Assembly: GCF_024362695.1 (NCBI RefSeq)
Contig: NC_065417.1
Coordinates: 10,595,001-10,659,000 of the forward strand
Source: Pectinophora gossypiella
Taxonomy: Eukaryota; Arthropoda; Insecta; Lepidoptera; Gelechiidae
Length of the DNA stretch: 64,000 nucleotides
Reading direction: 5' to 3'
Each line of letters opens with the position of its first letter. Positions within the stretch are counted from its first letter, which is position 1. Below the pieces are notes generated by a model. That model searched no databases, was not told the origin of the DNA, and was given only the letters and a program-made list of their open reading frames with translations. Below, piece by piece: positions 21,596 to 31,687 of this stretch. Both the position numbers and the translations under genes were made by a program.

Positions 21596-21850
21596 GAGAT
21601 GTCCTTAGAAAAGGTTTAATACGATCTACTCTGAACCGGCGTGCGTGTATGAAGCGATTGATGAATGTGGAGTAAGCAAGAGAAGTGTGTCAGGACCGAA
21701 GCAAATGGAATTCTATAGTCTCTGCTTACCCCGGTGGGAAATAGGCGTGGGTTTATGTATGCACAGTGTACTTTTTCATATAAGTTCCAGTCATTTTGTG
21801 TTTTGACGTTTAGTTAAATGTAACTGCTTTGACTAGTTGGAAACTGGTCT
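21468..21850 (-). mobile_element. MITE-X copy split by a LINE-V insertion
   Basis: MITE-X in reverse: AACACGTTTTTCTATGAAGT up to 21522, then after the insertion GTTTTGACGTTTAGTTAAAT and TTTGACTAGTTGGAAACT. The inserted block is bracketed by an 11-bp duplication, CACAGTGTACT (21512-21522 and 21762-21772). Confidence 0.75.
21523..21761 (+). mobile_element. LINE-V 3' insertion with (TG)n 5' end
   Basis: 5'-truncated LINE-V end (AATTGGAGATGTCCTTAGAA, TACCCCGGTGGGAAATAGGC, TTTATGTATG) inserted in MITE-X with an 11-bp target duplication. A (TG)n microsatellite (about 21529-21589) lies between the left duplication and the LINE sequence. Confidence 0.8.
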
Positions 21851-21865
21851 AATATCTTTATATTC

Positions 21866-21955
21866 TAGCACCTTAGCCAATTTTCAAACGATTATGACAA
21901 TCGACAGTGACAGTGTTAAAAATGTATGTGATTGACATGTCACATTTTTATCACA
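21866..21955. repeat. Repeat-T copy
   Basis: Second copy of the repeat at 12062 (ACCTTAGCCAATTTTCAAAC, GATTATGACAATCGACAGTG). It runs directly into a LINE-V fragment. Confidence 0.45.
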
Positions 21956-22122
21956 GGCAGAAAAAGACCTAGAACGACGTACAATGACCAAATTGGAGAT
22001 GTCCGTAGAAAAGGTTCAATAATATCTACTCTGAACCGGCGTGCGTGTTTGAAACGATCGATGAATGTGGATGAAGCAAGAGAAGTATGTCAGGATCGAA
22101 GCAAATGGAATTATAAATAAAT
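21956..22122 (+). pseudogene. LINE-V C-terminal fragment
   Basis: Reads GRKRPRTTYNDQIGDVRRKG, then STLNRRACLKRSMNVDEAR, then CQDRSKWNYK in one frame, the same C-terminal signature as at 61735 (IDQIGDILRKG, VRSTLN). It ends in an ATAAATAAATAA stretch that served as the target for the next LINE. Confidence 0.7.
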
Positions 22123-22133
22123 AAATAATTTAT

Positions 22134-22495
22134 CCTGCCAAAGAGCAATGGAACGCAGTATCCTAGGCGTTAAACGAATCGACCGTGTGCGAAACACTAC
22201 ACTGCGATCCAAAACGGGTATCACTGATGTAGGGAAAAAGTCCGCCAAACTGAAGTGGGACTGGGCCGGACACGTTTGTCGGATGCATCCGGAGCGGTGG
22301 GCACGAGTCGTTACTCACTGGATACCTCAGGGCGGGCTTAGAAGTCGAGGCAGACCGCGTAAAAGATGGTGTGACGACCTCAATGCTTATCGCAAGGATT
22401 GGCCGGAGATCGCACAAAGTCGAGAGGAGTGGAAAAATCAAGGGGAGGCCTTTGTCCAGCAGTGGGATCGTATAGGCTAAATAAGATAAGATAAG
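22134..22495 (+). pseudogene. RTE-like LINE: C-terminal part of the ORF2 protein
   Basis: A 362-bp 5'-truncated insertion. Its frame (from upstream of 22148 to a stop at 22478-22480) reads QRAMERSILGVKRIDRVRN, then KLKWDWAGHVCRMHPERWAR, then GRPRKRWCDDLNAYRKDW and EEWKNQGEAFVQQWDRIG. This is the conserved region after the reverse transcriptase domain of RTE/BovB-like proteins. The 3' end is GGCCTTTGTCCAGCAGTGGG with an ATAAG-repeat tail. The duplicated target AAATAATTTAT is at 22123-22133 and 22496-22506. The endonuclease and RT catalytic domains are absent. Confidence 0.88.
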
Positions 22496-22826
22496 AAATA
22501 ATTTATACAAAAGTGAGCTTTCAAACACCAAACTGTCTTCGTACACCTAAAACTAAATCTTAGCGCGTGTGCACCGCTTTTCTAGATCACCTCCTACGTA
22601 CGCTATAAACGTATCAAACCTATTTTCGTCGTGATGTCATTTGCTATAACGATTACAACATTACTCTTGATGTAAGGTCAATGTGACCATTTGTCCGCGA
22701 CAATACAAACGATTGAGACAAATCTCTGTGCAAATGACTTTGTACTTCTAAAATTGAAAGTTAAAAGGTGAATTTAATTGGAACACAAACACAAGAGAGA
22801 GAGAGAGAGGGATTGCGTCCTCTAAC

Positions 22827-22995
22827 ATGATGGACTAATGTTATGGGCGATAGGCTGATCCCTTATCACCATAAGGTTCATCATATCCATCTTAGGACTT
22901 CGTATCAACAGTGGCTGCAAGTTGTCTTTGATTACTTGTGGCTCTGCCCACCCCATTTGGGATTACGGGTGTGAGTTTATGTATGTATGTATCTA
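22827..22995 (+). mobile_element. LINE-D / SINE-like 3' end
   Basis: Block with CACCATAAGGTTCATCATAT, TGATTACTTGTGGCTCTGCC and GGGTGTGAGTTTATGTATG. A diverged copy lies at 25526 and traces at 49603 and 55117. Its last 40 bp align with the LINE-V 3' end. Confidence 0.6.
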
Positions 22996-23014
22996 CAAAC
23001 ACAAACCACTTTAA

Positions 23015-23100
23015 AATAACATAACATAAAAATACTTTATTGAACACACAGGAAATACAAAATACAAAACAAATGAGAAAAAGAAAGAGTACAATAGACG
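23015..23100 (-). repeat. Retroposon 3' end (ATAACATAAC tail)
   Basis: ATAACATAACATAAAAATAC followed by TTTATTGAACACACAGG is the reverse of an AATAAAGTATTTTTATG-type end with TTATG tail, as at 9835-9916. Confidence 0.5.
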
Positions 23101-24128
23101 AAGAATAAAAAAAGAAAGAAGAATAGGATTGAAGATTTGCTTTCATGGCTTTAGTAAACACTAATTAAAGTTTTATTAACATGAAATAATTTATTACTTA
23201 TTTTTATTTAGAGTTTTCAGACTTATTTGATGTACCGCACATTGTTATGTTATCTACACGAAGTGTAATATATTTTAGTACATTATCTATTGCCGTCAGT
23301 TCTTGATCAGGAGTTAAATTAGTGATAGCGAATACGGCTTCCTTTTCTATCTTTGTCTTGGGCAGTGAACTGCACTTTTTAGCACTTACGTGTTTGTGTA
23401 CATTCATAGTTATGTCTCTTTCTAACAAGGTCTCTGGGTCATGTTTGTCAACCTCTTTGACACACTGTGTGAGTTTTCACAGTTGTGAATTGTTACGTTG
23501 GTGTGAAAATTTGATATGGAAACCAGTTAGAAAGTTTGATAAACATAGTTCATGCTGACCTTTGAATATTATAATCATAATAATATATATGCTACTCCTA
23601 CTCTAAACATTATTACGAAATTAAAACAAGTATAAAACTATTACTATTCAAACGAAGAAATTCGAAACAAAATAGCATAATGTTGTTTCTTGTAATGGCA
23701 CGAATTTAGATTGCCAGTACTACAATAAACTTCAATGAATGTCTAATTTTAAACCTGGCTTCAAACAAAATAAATCTAGTTTAGGCAACTACTTTGCAAA
23801 TGGGCACGAAATGAGTTTTCGAGTCGGTGTCGGCGTAGTGCACAACGATACAGGGATTTTGCATTAAACCTATTGAATCGTCTGTGAATTTGGTCATTTT
23901 ATTTTCAATTATCTAATTGTTTCGATAGGGTATTTATTACTCGGGCAATTTTGTCATTCTGACGCTCATTATTGTACTATGAGCTTTCTTCTCGGTTTTA
24001 TTGGCTTTTATTTTAGCATCCTTTTCAGTAAAATTTATTTGCAATTGATATAATTTAAAACGTCTTTCGAAAATTCAGACTTTCAGTAGTTAACGGCCAC
24101 TGTAACATCTTCAAGTATTTTTGTATTA
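23101..24128. other. AT-rich stretch without recognised genes
   Basis: Nothing in either strand could be assigned. Short open frames at 23204-23558 overlap on both strands and have no recognisable domain. Confidence 0.45.
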
Positions 24129-24137
24129 CTTAATTAA

Positions 24138-24426
24138 ATCATCATCAGCCCATTAACGTCCCCACTGCTGGGGCACGGGCCTTCCCTATGGATGGATAGG
24201 GAGATCGGGCCTTAAACCATCACGCGGGCCCAGTGCGGATTGATGGTTATTAACGACTGCTAATGCTGCCGGGACCAACGGCTTAACGTGCCTTCCGAAG
24301 CACGAAGGAGCTCGAGTTGAAAACTTTTTTTTTGTGGTCACCCATCCTATGACCGGCCTTTGCGAAAGTTGCTTTACTTCAACAATCGCAGACCGAGCGC
24401 GTTAACCGCTGCGCCACCGAGCTCCT
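24138..24426 (-). mobile_element. SINE-C, full length
   Basis: Complete 289-bp minus-strand copy. Perfect 9-bp target duplication CTTAATTAA (24129-24137 and 24427-24435). The head reads GGTGGCGCAGCGGTTAACGC, followed by GTAAAGCAAC and GGATGGGTGACC (5S-like; the usual GTTAAGCAAC carries one change here). Confidence 0.92.
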
Positions 24427-24435
24427 CTTAATTAA

Positions 24436-25130
24436 TTAAATACAATAAGTAAATTTATAACTTTATAGTCTTGATGTGTGTACATTAGTTGTGTGTTTTA
24501 ATGTTTATAGTAAAATGATTATACATATATAAGAATCTCAATTTTGTGATTCTATATTGGGCGTCTAATTCTTACCTGTTATAATTTTAGTAATAGATAC
24601 AATATCAGTAGTATTAAGCGACAAAATATGAACACGTTTATTTTATAACATAGTAACCAGGTACTTATCTTAAAGATTCTCATTGCAGATACAGTTTAAC
24701 AAGCGTGTCCTCCTTTCCTTGACCATTTATAGAAGCTGAGCTTTGACGATTATACTTATTACCATAAAAGGATATGTGTAAAGAGTAGCAAGTACCAGTT
24801 TATTTATTATATTATTAAAATAATCAAGTGGTGTGAAACCCTACTCTGCATTTTACAAGCTTTAAATATATCTTCCGATGACATTGACGGACAGATTATG
24901 TCGGTCTCCGCGTGAGATCACCTCGGGGGCCATATTTTCCACGTTACTTATAATAAGTGTCTGTACGTTGTCATCATCTTGCTACCGACTTATAGTAATT
25001 ATGTACCGTAGATTCATTTCTAACTGACGGGAGATCAGATTTTCTACATTATTAGCTACTTTCCCATCCTAAACTGAATCGTACCTAGGTTCCATAAAAA
25101 GTCCTCCTTTAAAGAAAAAGAAATTATTTT
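24436..25130. other. Stretch without recognised features
   Basis: AT-rich, no repeat shared with the window and no coding signal. Confidence 0.45.
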
Positions 25131-25160
25131 TCAAATGACTCATTCATCTCCATTGGCAAA

Positions 25161-25472
25161 CTATGCTTTGAAACTGGGTCTACGCAAAATTTCTAAATGC
25201 CTAGTAGGTAATTTGTATGGCTTTGTTAGTCTTGTATGTCCTGGTCTTATGACAAACACGAATAGTAAGATTAAGTACAATTGTTTTATGCTGCGTATAA
25301 GGAAGTCCAGGTATTTATGTTTCCTTTCTTCTACCCACACCTTTTCCACATCAAGTTCAAATATGCTATCAGGCGGGGTCCTTGATTGTACAGTAAGTAT
25401 AATTATATTATTATACCATTGTGTTGTCGAATTATGCTTCATTTCCATACAATTAGAGCCAATTAAGAGCAT
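25161..25472 (-). CDS. Unidentified open frame (103 codons), doubtful
   Basis: The minus-strand frame includes a stretch with mixed, protein-like composition: FELDVEKVWVEERKHKYLDF, IKQLYLILLFVFVIRPGH (a hydrophobic run) and LPTRHLEILRRPSFKA before the stop. I do not recognise it. The opposite strand is also open (25135-25488) and carries GTAAGTAT at 25393, a good donor site, so which strand (if any) codes is unclear. It could be an exon of a host gene, a transposon remnant, or chance. Confidence 0.2.
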   Translation of the reverse strand: MLLIGSNCMEMKHNSTTQWYNNIIILTVQSRTPPDSIFELDVEKVWVEERKHKYLDFLIRSIKQLYLILLFVFVIRPGHTRLTKPYKLPTRHLEILRRPSFKA

Positions 25473-25525
25473 TAATCTGATTCAATGATTTAATCCCATC
25501 ACTTTATCAATCTTCAAACATTCTG

Positions 25526-25672
25526 TAGCCGTGATCCCTTGTCACCATAAGGTTCATCATATCTATCATAGGAATTCGTATCAAGAATGGCTGGATTTAC
25601 CTTGATTACTTGTGTCTATGCCTCTCCGTTACGGATTACGAACTTTAGTTTATGTATGTGTGTATGTATTTT
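25526..25672 (+). mobile_element. LINE-D fragment
   Basis: Diverged copy of 22827-22995: CACCATAAGGTTCATCATAT is intact, then CTTGATTACTTGTG and TTTATGTATGTGTGTATG. Confidence 0.6.
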
Positions 25673-25956
25673 TTAATATTATATTATTGCTCTTGTGCAC
25701 CAGGTGTTAATGCATTTCAATTTGTCGAGTCCACCTTGATTGTTTCGCAGTAAACTTGTCTCAGACTGAAGCTGATGCTAATTTTGTTTGTTCACAAATT
25801 TATTCCGTCTCAGTCCAAATCGTTTGTTAAGGTACTCAGTTGGTACATCTGTTTGGTTCTGAATGGAATTGTTTTTTTAACATAAAGACTAAATTTTATG
25901 TAGTTCACCCTCAATCATAGTGTCTTATTTTTTTTTTCTTTGCGGTGAGAGCTTTT

Positions 25957-26025
25957 AGCCGTAGTAGCCCAGTTGGTAGAATGCTTGCGTCTCACTTTGA
26001 GGTCGCTGGTTTGAATCCAGCACAG
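25957..26025 (+). mobile_element. SINE-A tRNA-like head only
   Basis: GTAGCCCAGTTGGTAGAATG (A box) and GGTTTGAATCCAGCAC (B box) in tRNA-like spacing, directly followed by unrelated DNA. 3'-truncated SINE-A. Not a tRNA gene, since the acceptor stem cannot close. Confidence 0.75.
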
Positions 26026-26029
26026 ATTT

Positions 26030-27565
26030 TTCATTTGATTTCCAGTACTTAGATATTAGATGATAATTTATTTTGTACACATAGTATTGAAAATCGTATT
26101 ATATTACCTACTTATCCTCCAATTTACCTATCCTTCTCGTGGTTAACACTTTAAGCTCAAACAAATCAACCTCACTATTAAATACTTACCTACCTTACTA
26201 ATAAACTATAGGTAAGTTAGTACATTCGATTATTATAAAGTCAATTATCTAAATACCATAGAAATCGGTAAAGTAATTGGTTATTTCTCGATATATTTTA
26301 ATTAAAGGGGTTTGCCTTGCAATGTGATGCGATAAATCTTATCATGAGTTCATTAAATGGATATCGTTGAGCAAACCTCGATGCGCAAGAGTGGTTATAA
26401 TCGAGTGCCGTGCGCTGAAGATAAATCGATAATGTCAGTTCCATTATGTTTATTAAGCACGGCTGGAAGTTACTTGTTAAATTATATTGAATATTATTAA
26501 AGTAAATGCATTAATCGTTTAAAGGGTTGCACTCATTCAAAATGGGCCCATTATATTATGGGCAACGAACTCTTATTCTATCAACACCAACTCAACAACA
26601 ACGCACCAACGAACAACAACAACGCAACGAACTGACAGTCACCGTATATGGCTACCGTATGGCTCATCATATTTTATATCTTTTAACAGAAGTAGCTGCA
26701 AGTCTTTTGGATACCTACATGTGGTTCATAGATTCAGGTTGAAGAAGAAGAGACCCACCCATTTGTTATAGACTTGAATTATTTATATTAGTTTAAGGAT
26801 GCAATACTTACATAATATATAGCGTTGTATTAGTTTTTAAGATCAAGGAAAATAGGCACTCACATTAAAATTTTAAGGGAATATGTACCTAAGGAAAGGT
26901 TTTATTCAATATATATTACTAACGACACTTTTCTGGATTTACATTGACTGTTCTTTGAATTTTAAATCAAACCACAATTACACTTCTCAATGAATTCCAA
27001 CAAAGTTTTTCTCTTGATAAACCTGATTACTTACCTAAAAGGAAGTTCTGCTAAAAAGCACTCTGATATTGGACGAAACAAAATGCAAGTAAAATTCTGT
27101 TACGGTGGAGCTGTAGCGAACATTGTATAGAAGTTTATGAGGGCACGTGACAAGCTCGGGACTGTAGCCTGTGACTTTAGAATGGACCTGGGCGTTATTC
27201 TGGAAGGCTTCGTACGATAATGTAACCGTAGCATCATCGGATAGGTACTTCTCTGCTGGACTAAGAGCATAGTAATAGGCCACTTGACAAATTAGTCAAA
27301 TAAGATACTTTTTTCCGAATCGTCAAAAGGTCAAAACGAAAGTTTTCTTTGGAGTTCGTACGGAAATACTGCCCTGTGACATCATCAATAAAAGCGATTA
27401 CACTTCTTACTCATTGTTACTTAATACATAAATAAAATTCGAAAAAAGTCAAAAGTAAAATGAAATTGATTTTTGATCATCCTAGACTAGCTTCTATATT
27501 CTTCCTTTTATAATTTATCTTTGACCCAGTCAACTACCCTATTAGAATAGTACTACGAATACAAC
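26030..27565. other. Mostly featureless AT-rich DNA
   Basis: Contains a CAAC-rich patch (26580-26640) and a poorly preserved LINE-D-like segment around 26655-26745. No supported gene. Confidence 0.45.
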
Positions 27566-27569
27566 ACTG

Positions 27570-27775
27570 CAGAGGTAACTCATCGCCGCGCATAAATTCG
27601 CACTTCACAATACTTCACCCCCTCTGGGACTTACTTTAGTCTATATGGCGAGAAGCCGCTGAGAAGTAACAGGAACGCGCGCGTACACTATTTTATTCAC
27701 TCGCACTTATGTGGTAACGTGGCATATGAAAAGAATGAGATTAGGTATTGTATGGAGTGTCCGGGTGTGAAAAAA
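27570..27775 (-). repeat. Repeat-Y copy
   Basis: Reverse copy with CTTCACCCCCTCTGGGACTT, ACTTTAGTCTATATGGCGAG and GAGTGTCCGGGTGTG. It ends in an A run at 27771-27780. Confidence 0.6.
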
Positions 27776-28488
27776 AAAAACAGAAAAAAGTGAACTCGAA
27801 TTATATCCTTCCTAACATGAATGACTATTTATTATTATGTAAGTATATAGGGTCGTCCAATGACGTCATAAATCGTCCGAAACAGACGCATAAGGCCAAT
27901 AATGATGATAGGCTCGTAACCAGAAAGCACAGGATTAATCAAATATCTATGTAGAGGCTTCTAATACTCATAACAATAGACGATGTACAACGATATCCCA
28001 TGTAGGGACAAGTTGCGTTCTGTTAATTTTGAAACTCTGTGAACACCTTTAGATTCAACGAAACTGATAGATACAACAATAATAAAATGAAACATAATAA
28101 GAACTAAGAATTATTGAATTTATTAAATTCATGTGAAACTCCTAAAAATCCAACCATTTAAGAGTCCAATCGAAAAGTACCGTGGAATTGAGTCGGCATA
28201 TAAAAATAAACATGTGTTTCATATTTCAACTGCTGTAAACAGAAACATGTCAAAAGCAATAACAGACGTTTAGGCAGGAAACCAGACAGATGACATATTA
28301 ATAACCAGGCGCCACTGAGACGCGTTTGAAGTTTGGTACAAATAATAGAACCTGTAAAAAATGTAACAATGTTTTTATGAATAAAGAAGTACAAGCAAAA
28401 GGTGACCCAGACAAGGTCGCAGATGAGCCAGCCACTATTGTAAATATCATTTGAGTTAGTTATGACATTTAATTCTGCCCGGGAAGTA

Positions 28489-28660
28489 TATATAAATAAG
28501 ATATAAATACCTAGATGTCAGTTGAATTGAAATATCCAAATACATTTTATTAAATAACTTATTATTAATAGCACATTCAACGATCCACACGACGATGAAA
28601 CAACTTCTTGCCATATATATAATATCTAATAACAATATTTTAACTTACACAACACTTTAG
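28489..28660 (+). promoter_or_regulatory. Candidate core promoter with short leader frame
   Basis: TATATAAA at 28489-28496 is followed by the arthropod initiator TCAGTT at 28518-28523, with 31 bp from the first T of the TATA box to the initiator A, the canonical distance. About 75 bp downstream, in ACGACGATGAAACAAC, a frame begins MKQLLAIYIISNNN and stops after 21 codons. The start looks like a signal peptide, but I see no GT donor within the leader. This may be a truncated or dead secreted-protein gene, or coincidence in AT-rich DNA. Confidence 0.3.
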
Positions 28661-29724
28661 CTTCTTCTTTTTTGATTTCTACTTTTTCCGTCTTCGAAGT
28701 GCGTATGTCGTAGTACTTAAGTGGAATTGTGTGGTTTCCTTCTACCTCAACAGAAAATAAGCGTAATCTTATGTTTGTATCATTTTTAACAAACCAAAAT
28801 ATTCGACATGAGGAACCTAAATAGACGGTATTTTGTATGAATATTTGGTCGAAAAGATTTACGCACTTGGCTATGCATGGCTATAATTAATTTCTTTGAC
28901 AAAGGACGAATCATTTTTGAGATAATAAAACTCACAAGAGAGATTTTCTATTCTCTAACTCCCAATACGTACAAATTACCCCAACTTCAAGTTTGATTAA
29001 CTCTATATACTGTTTATTAATTAGCACAGTATAAAACCTTCAGTATTACAAAGGAAACATAATTTGAAAAGACATCACAATTCCAAAGCGTTGGAACGTT
29101 CCGGACCATCCGTGAATAGGGAGTCTATTTCGGAAATTTGCAAAATCCTGTTCCGGGAATACAGAACAGTGTATCCGATAAACGTTATTACTTGCGTACG
29201 TGCCAAAAGAGTTTGGCAAGATGTTGTAGAAAAGTGGCACGTAGGATGGAAAAGGTAGTAGGTAAGTAATGTAAAGTTTAAAGTGAATCCCCTTTTAATG
29301 CAATGGATTTACTTAGAATATACTGTTAATAGGTTGCGGGACCATTAAATAATGAGTATTTTTCGATTTCTAGTAAATATTAGCTACCTACTACAAAAAT
29401 ACATAAACTTATCTAACTTTGTTCCTTATGGAAATTACAGCTCTCTCTAATTCCCACAGAGAACAAAGTTGCAGTCACATATTAATTTGATTTTGCTTTT
29501 ACTTGGTATCTCATTATACTATGGCATTTTCTACTTGACTGTTTGGTAAATTCAAAATTGTTTTATTTAGATTACAAAAAATATATTATATATTCTAATT
29601 TTTCCAATTAATAATTTTAACTATTTTGATGACAATAAAATTGAGTAATAGCCTCTGGTGTAATGGTTCAGTGGGTGTAACAGACAGAGTTACTGTCGCA
29701 GTCATCCGTGATTAGGTACATTCC
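28661..29724. other. Stretch without recognised features
   Basis: Overlapping open frames around 29046-29258 on both strands have no recognisable protein content. Otherwise AT-rich DNA. Confidence 0.4.
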
Positions 29725-29995
29725 TAAGTCAAAGATACATTGTGGAATTCTGATCACTAAATAAAGACAGATCTAAAGAGGACAAAAAGTTTTCTTTTTT
29801 CATATTTAACTTCTTTACTTATGAACTTTTACAAAAAAAAAGTATTAGTATGTGCGACATTTCGTCACGTTTTCCTATGACGTGACAGTGTGCTTTTTCA
29901 CATAAATTCCATAGTAATTTTGTGTTTTGACGTTTAGTTTAGTAAAGAGTAACTCATTTGACTAGTTCGAAACTAGCCTATTACACCTGGCATGA
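29725..29995 (-). mobile_element. MITE-X copy
   Basis: Reverse copy: CTAAGTCAAAGATA at one end, TTTGACTAGTTCGAAACTAG at the other, and the internal CACGTTTTCCTATGACGTGA block. Contains an A run at 29832-29840. Confidence 0.75.
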
Positions 29996-30062
29996 AATCT
30001 CGCAAACAATGTCAACCTTCAGCAAATTCCATTGACACCAGACTGCAACATACATAGTTGTA

Positions 30063-30204
30063 CGGTCACGAGCATTAATATGTATACACTTTGGTACCAT
30101 GTCACATTAAGTTTTTTGACAAATTGAACTGTAAGTCTCACTAAATGTCAAATATATTAGTGCGACAGAGTTCTAAATTGGGTACATTATATTGCTCATG
30201 ACTG
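30063..30204. mobile_element. 142-bp MITE flanked by TA
   Basis: The left end CGGTCACGAGCATTAATATG and the reverse complement of the right end (CAGTCATGAGCAATATAATG) match at 16 of 20 positions. Both sides are flanked by TA (30061-30062 and 30205-30206), as for Tc1/mariner-type elements. Non-coding. Confidence 0.65.
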
Positions 30205-30624
30205 TACACTCATGTTCAGTGGATACTAAAAGGACTACTAAAACCTGTTTTAAATACGATATTCACTTTCAATAGCAATGCAAACAGGTGTTTGAGGTTC
30301 ATATTTCAAAGCGCGCACGTCATTTTGCAATGCGATCGTGTGAAGTCGTTTTAACTTTAGTGCTTTTGAATATGCCTTTCAATCCGCCATTTTATTGAAA
30401 GGTAATAATATGTGGAAAGTTGATGGGAAGCATCCTGATCTAGTGAAGTGAAGGGACCTGGTTATTTAACTTGGAACACGTTTGAGAATTAAGTGTTATG
30501 AGATGGAAGATAGGGACTTAGTAGTTGTTTTGTGTTTGTTGGAAATGGATGTTGTTTTTGCACTAATACGAGTAGCATAGAATAAAGAATTATACTGCAT
30601 ATAACTCTTCGTCCCGCACCAAAC

Positions 30625-30800
30625 AATATGGCGCGCCGAGCTAGATTTACCTCACCCCCTCTGAGTCCTTACTTTAGTCTAAATGCCCGGAAGCCACTAA
30701 GAAGTAAAAGAGAGCGCGCGCGGACTTTGTATCTCGCTCGCACTTACGCAGTAAGGCGTGCCTTTTAGAAACATTTTTGTATGATGTGTCCGGGATGTGC
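30625..30800 (-). repeat. Repeat-Y copy
   Basis: The best-preserved reverse copy: TAGATTTACCTCACCCCCTC, CTTTAGTCTAAATGCCCGGA, CTCGCTCGCACTTACGCAGT and GATGTGTCCGGGATG in order. Confidence 0.65.
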
Positions 30801-31278
30801 TTAAACATTATACTCCCTGATTTTTCTCGTTTTGTCGAAGATTAGCCTATATTGGACGATGTATATTTCCAGTTATGTTTCACAAAGACAACACACAAAT
30901 ATAATCCCTAATGGGGAAGGTAGAACAGGTGTTCACACAGGTGTTCAGAAGGGTACGTAGAAGACAACTCACATCCACTTTCTATACGAAATCCTGAGAT
31001 CGGATTTGTGAACCTCCTCGACTCGTGCTTCTAGCCTAATGGCAGCTTTTTTAATGTAAGTACCTTCATTTACTTTGCCTCATTTTGAAATAAGTACTTA
31101 TGGCGGACCCAACTAGTTCCGCTCACATGCAACAGATGGCGCCACATTCAATAATGCAGTCTTCAAGCAGTCGTGAAACGCGATATCGAAGTTTACACAG
31201 CAAGACGCATATATACAACTTCCAACACAAGACTGTTTCGATCGTCAATCCCTAGTCACATTACCAACTTGTGGCTAG

Positions 31279-31345
31279 CGGGGTACTATGCTCAGTTCGG
31301 TACCCCGAAAACATTCTTTGGCGGCAGCACACCCACGCCGCCAAA
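31279..31345. repeat. Twin perfect stem-loops
   Basis: Stem 1 CGGGGTAC/GTACCCCG (31279-31286 with 31300-31307) and stem 2 TTTGGCGG/CCGCCAAA (31317-31324 with 31338-31345). Both have 8 bp, both loops are 13 nt, and they are 9 nt apart. GC-rich compared with the surroundings. No T run follows, so it is not a factor-independent terminator. Function unknown. Confidence 0.6.
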
Positions 31346-31687
31346 TACTTATAATACTTGGCTTTACTATGAGATATTTACATTTCTAAGCCCCTTATAC
31401 AAATGGCGTGGGCAGATCTGCAAGTTTCCTGTCGCTTATAACAAGACTATAATTCACCACTATAATTATCGATTTGAAATGGGACCGATGCAAAATTAAA
31501 TCGTGGTTTTCACGCGAGTGATTTATTGTAGTACCATAATTTGTAGAATACAAAATGTAAGTAGGTACTTACTTATTTAATCATATTTATTTGTTCGTTG
31601 TGTTGGTGAGGTAGCTCACTGCCTTCACAACTCACACGAGAGAAGTTTTGTTCCTAGTAAATAATTTCTAGATTGTTTCGTGGTTAA

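Noticed and set aside
24355..24400. 5S rRNA gene or pseudogene
   Set aside because: Only the internal control region resembles 5S rRNA. The 5' and 3' thirds of 5S rRNA are missing, and the segment lies inside a repeated SINE with clear boundaries.
31173..31499. 108-codon open frame
   Set aside because: Starts at GTG, contains the twin stem-loops, and shows no recognisable domain or splice context. Kept only as a structural observation.
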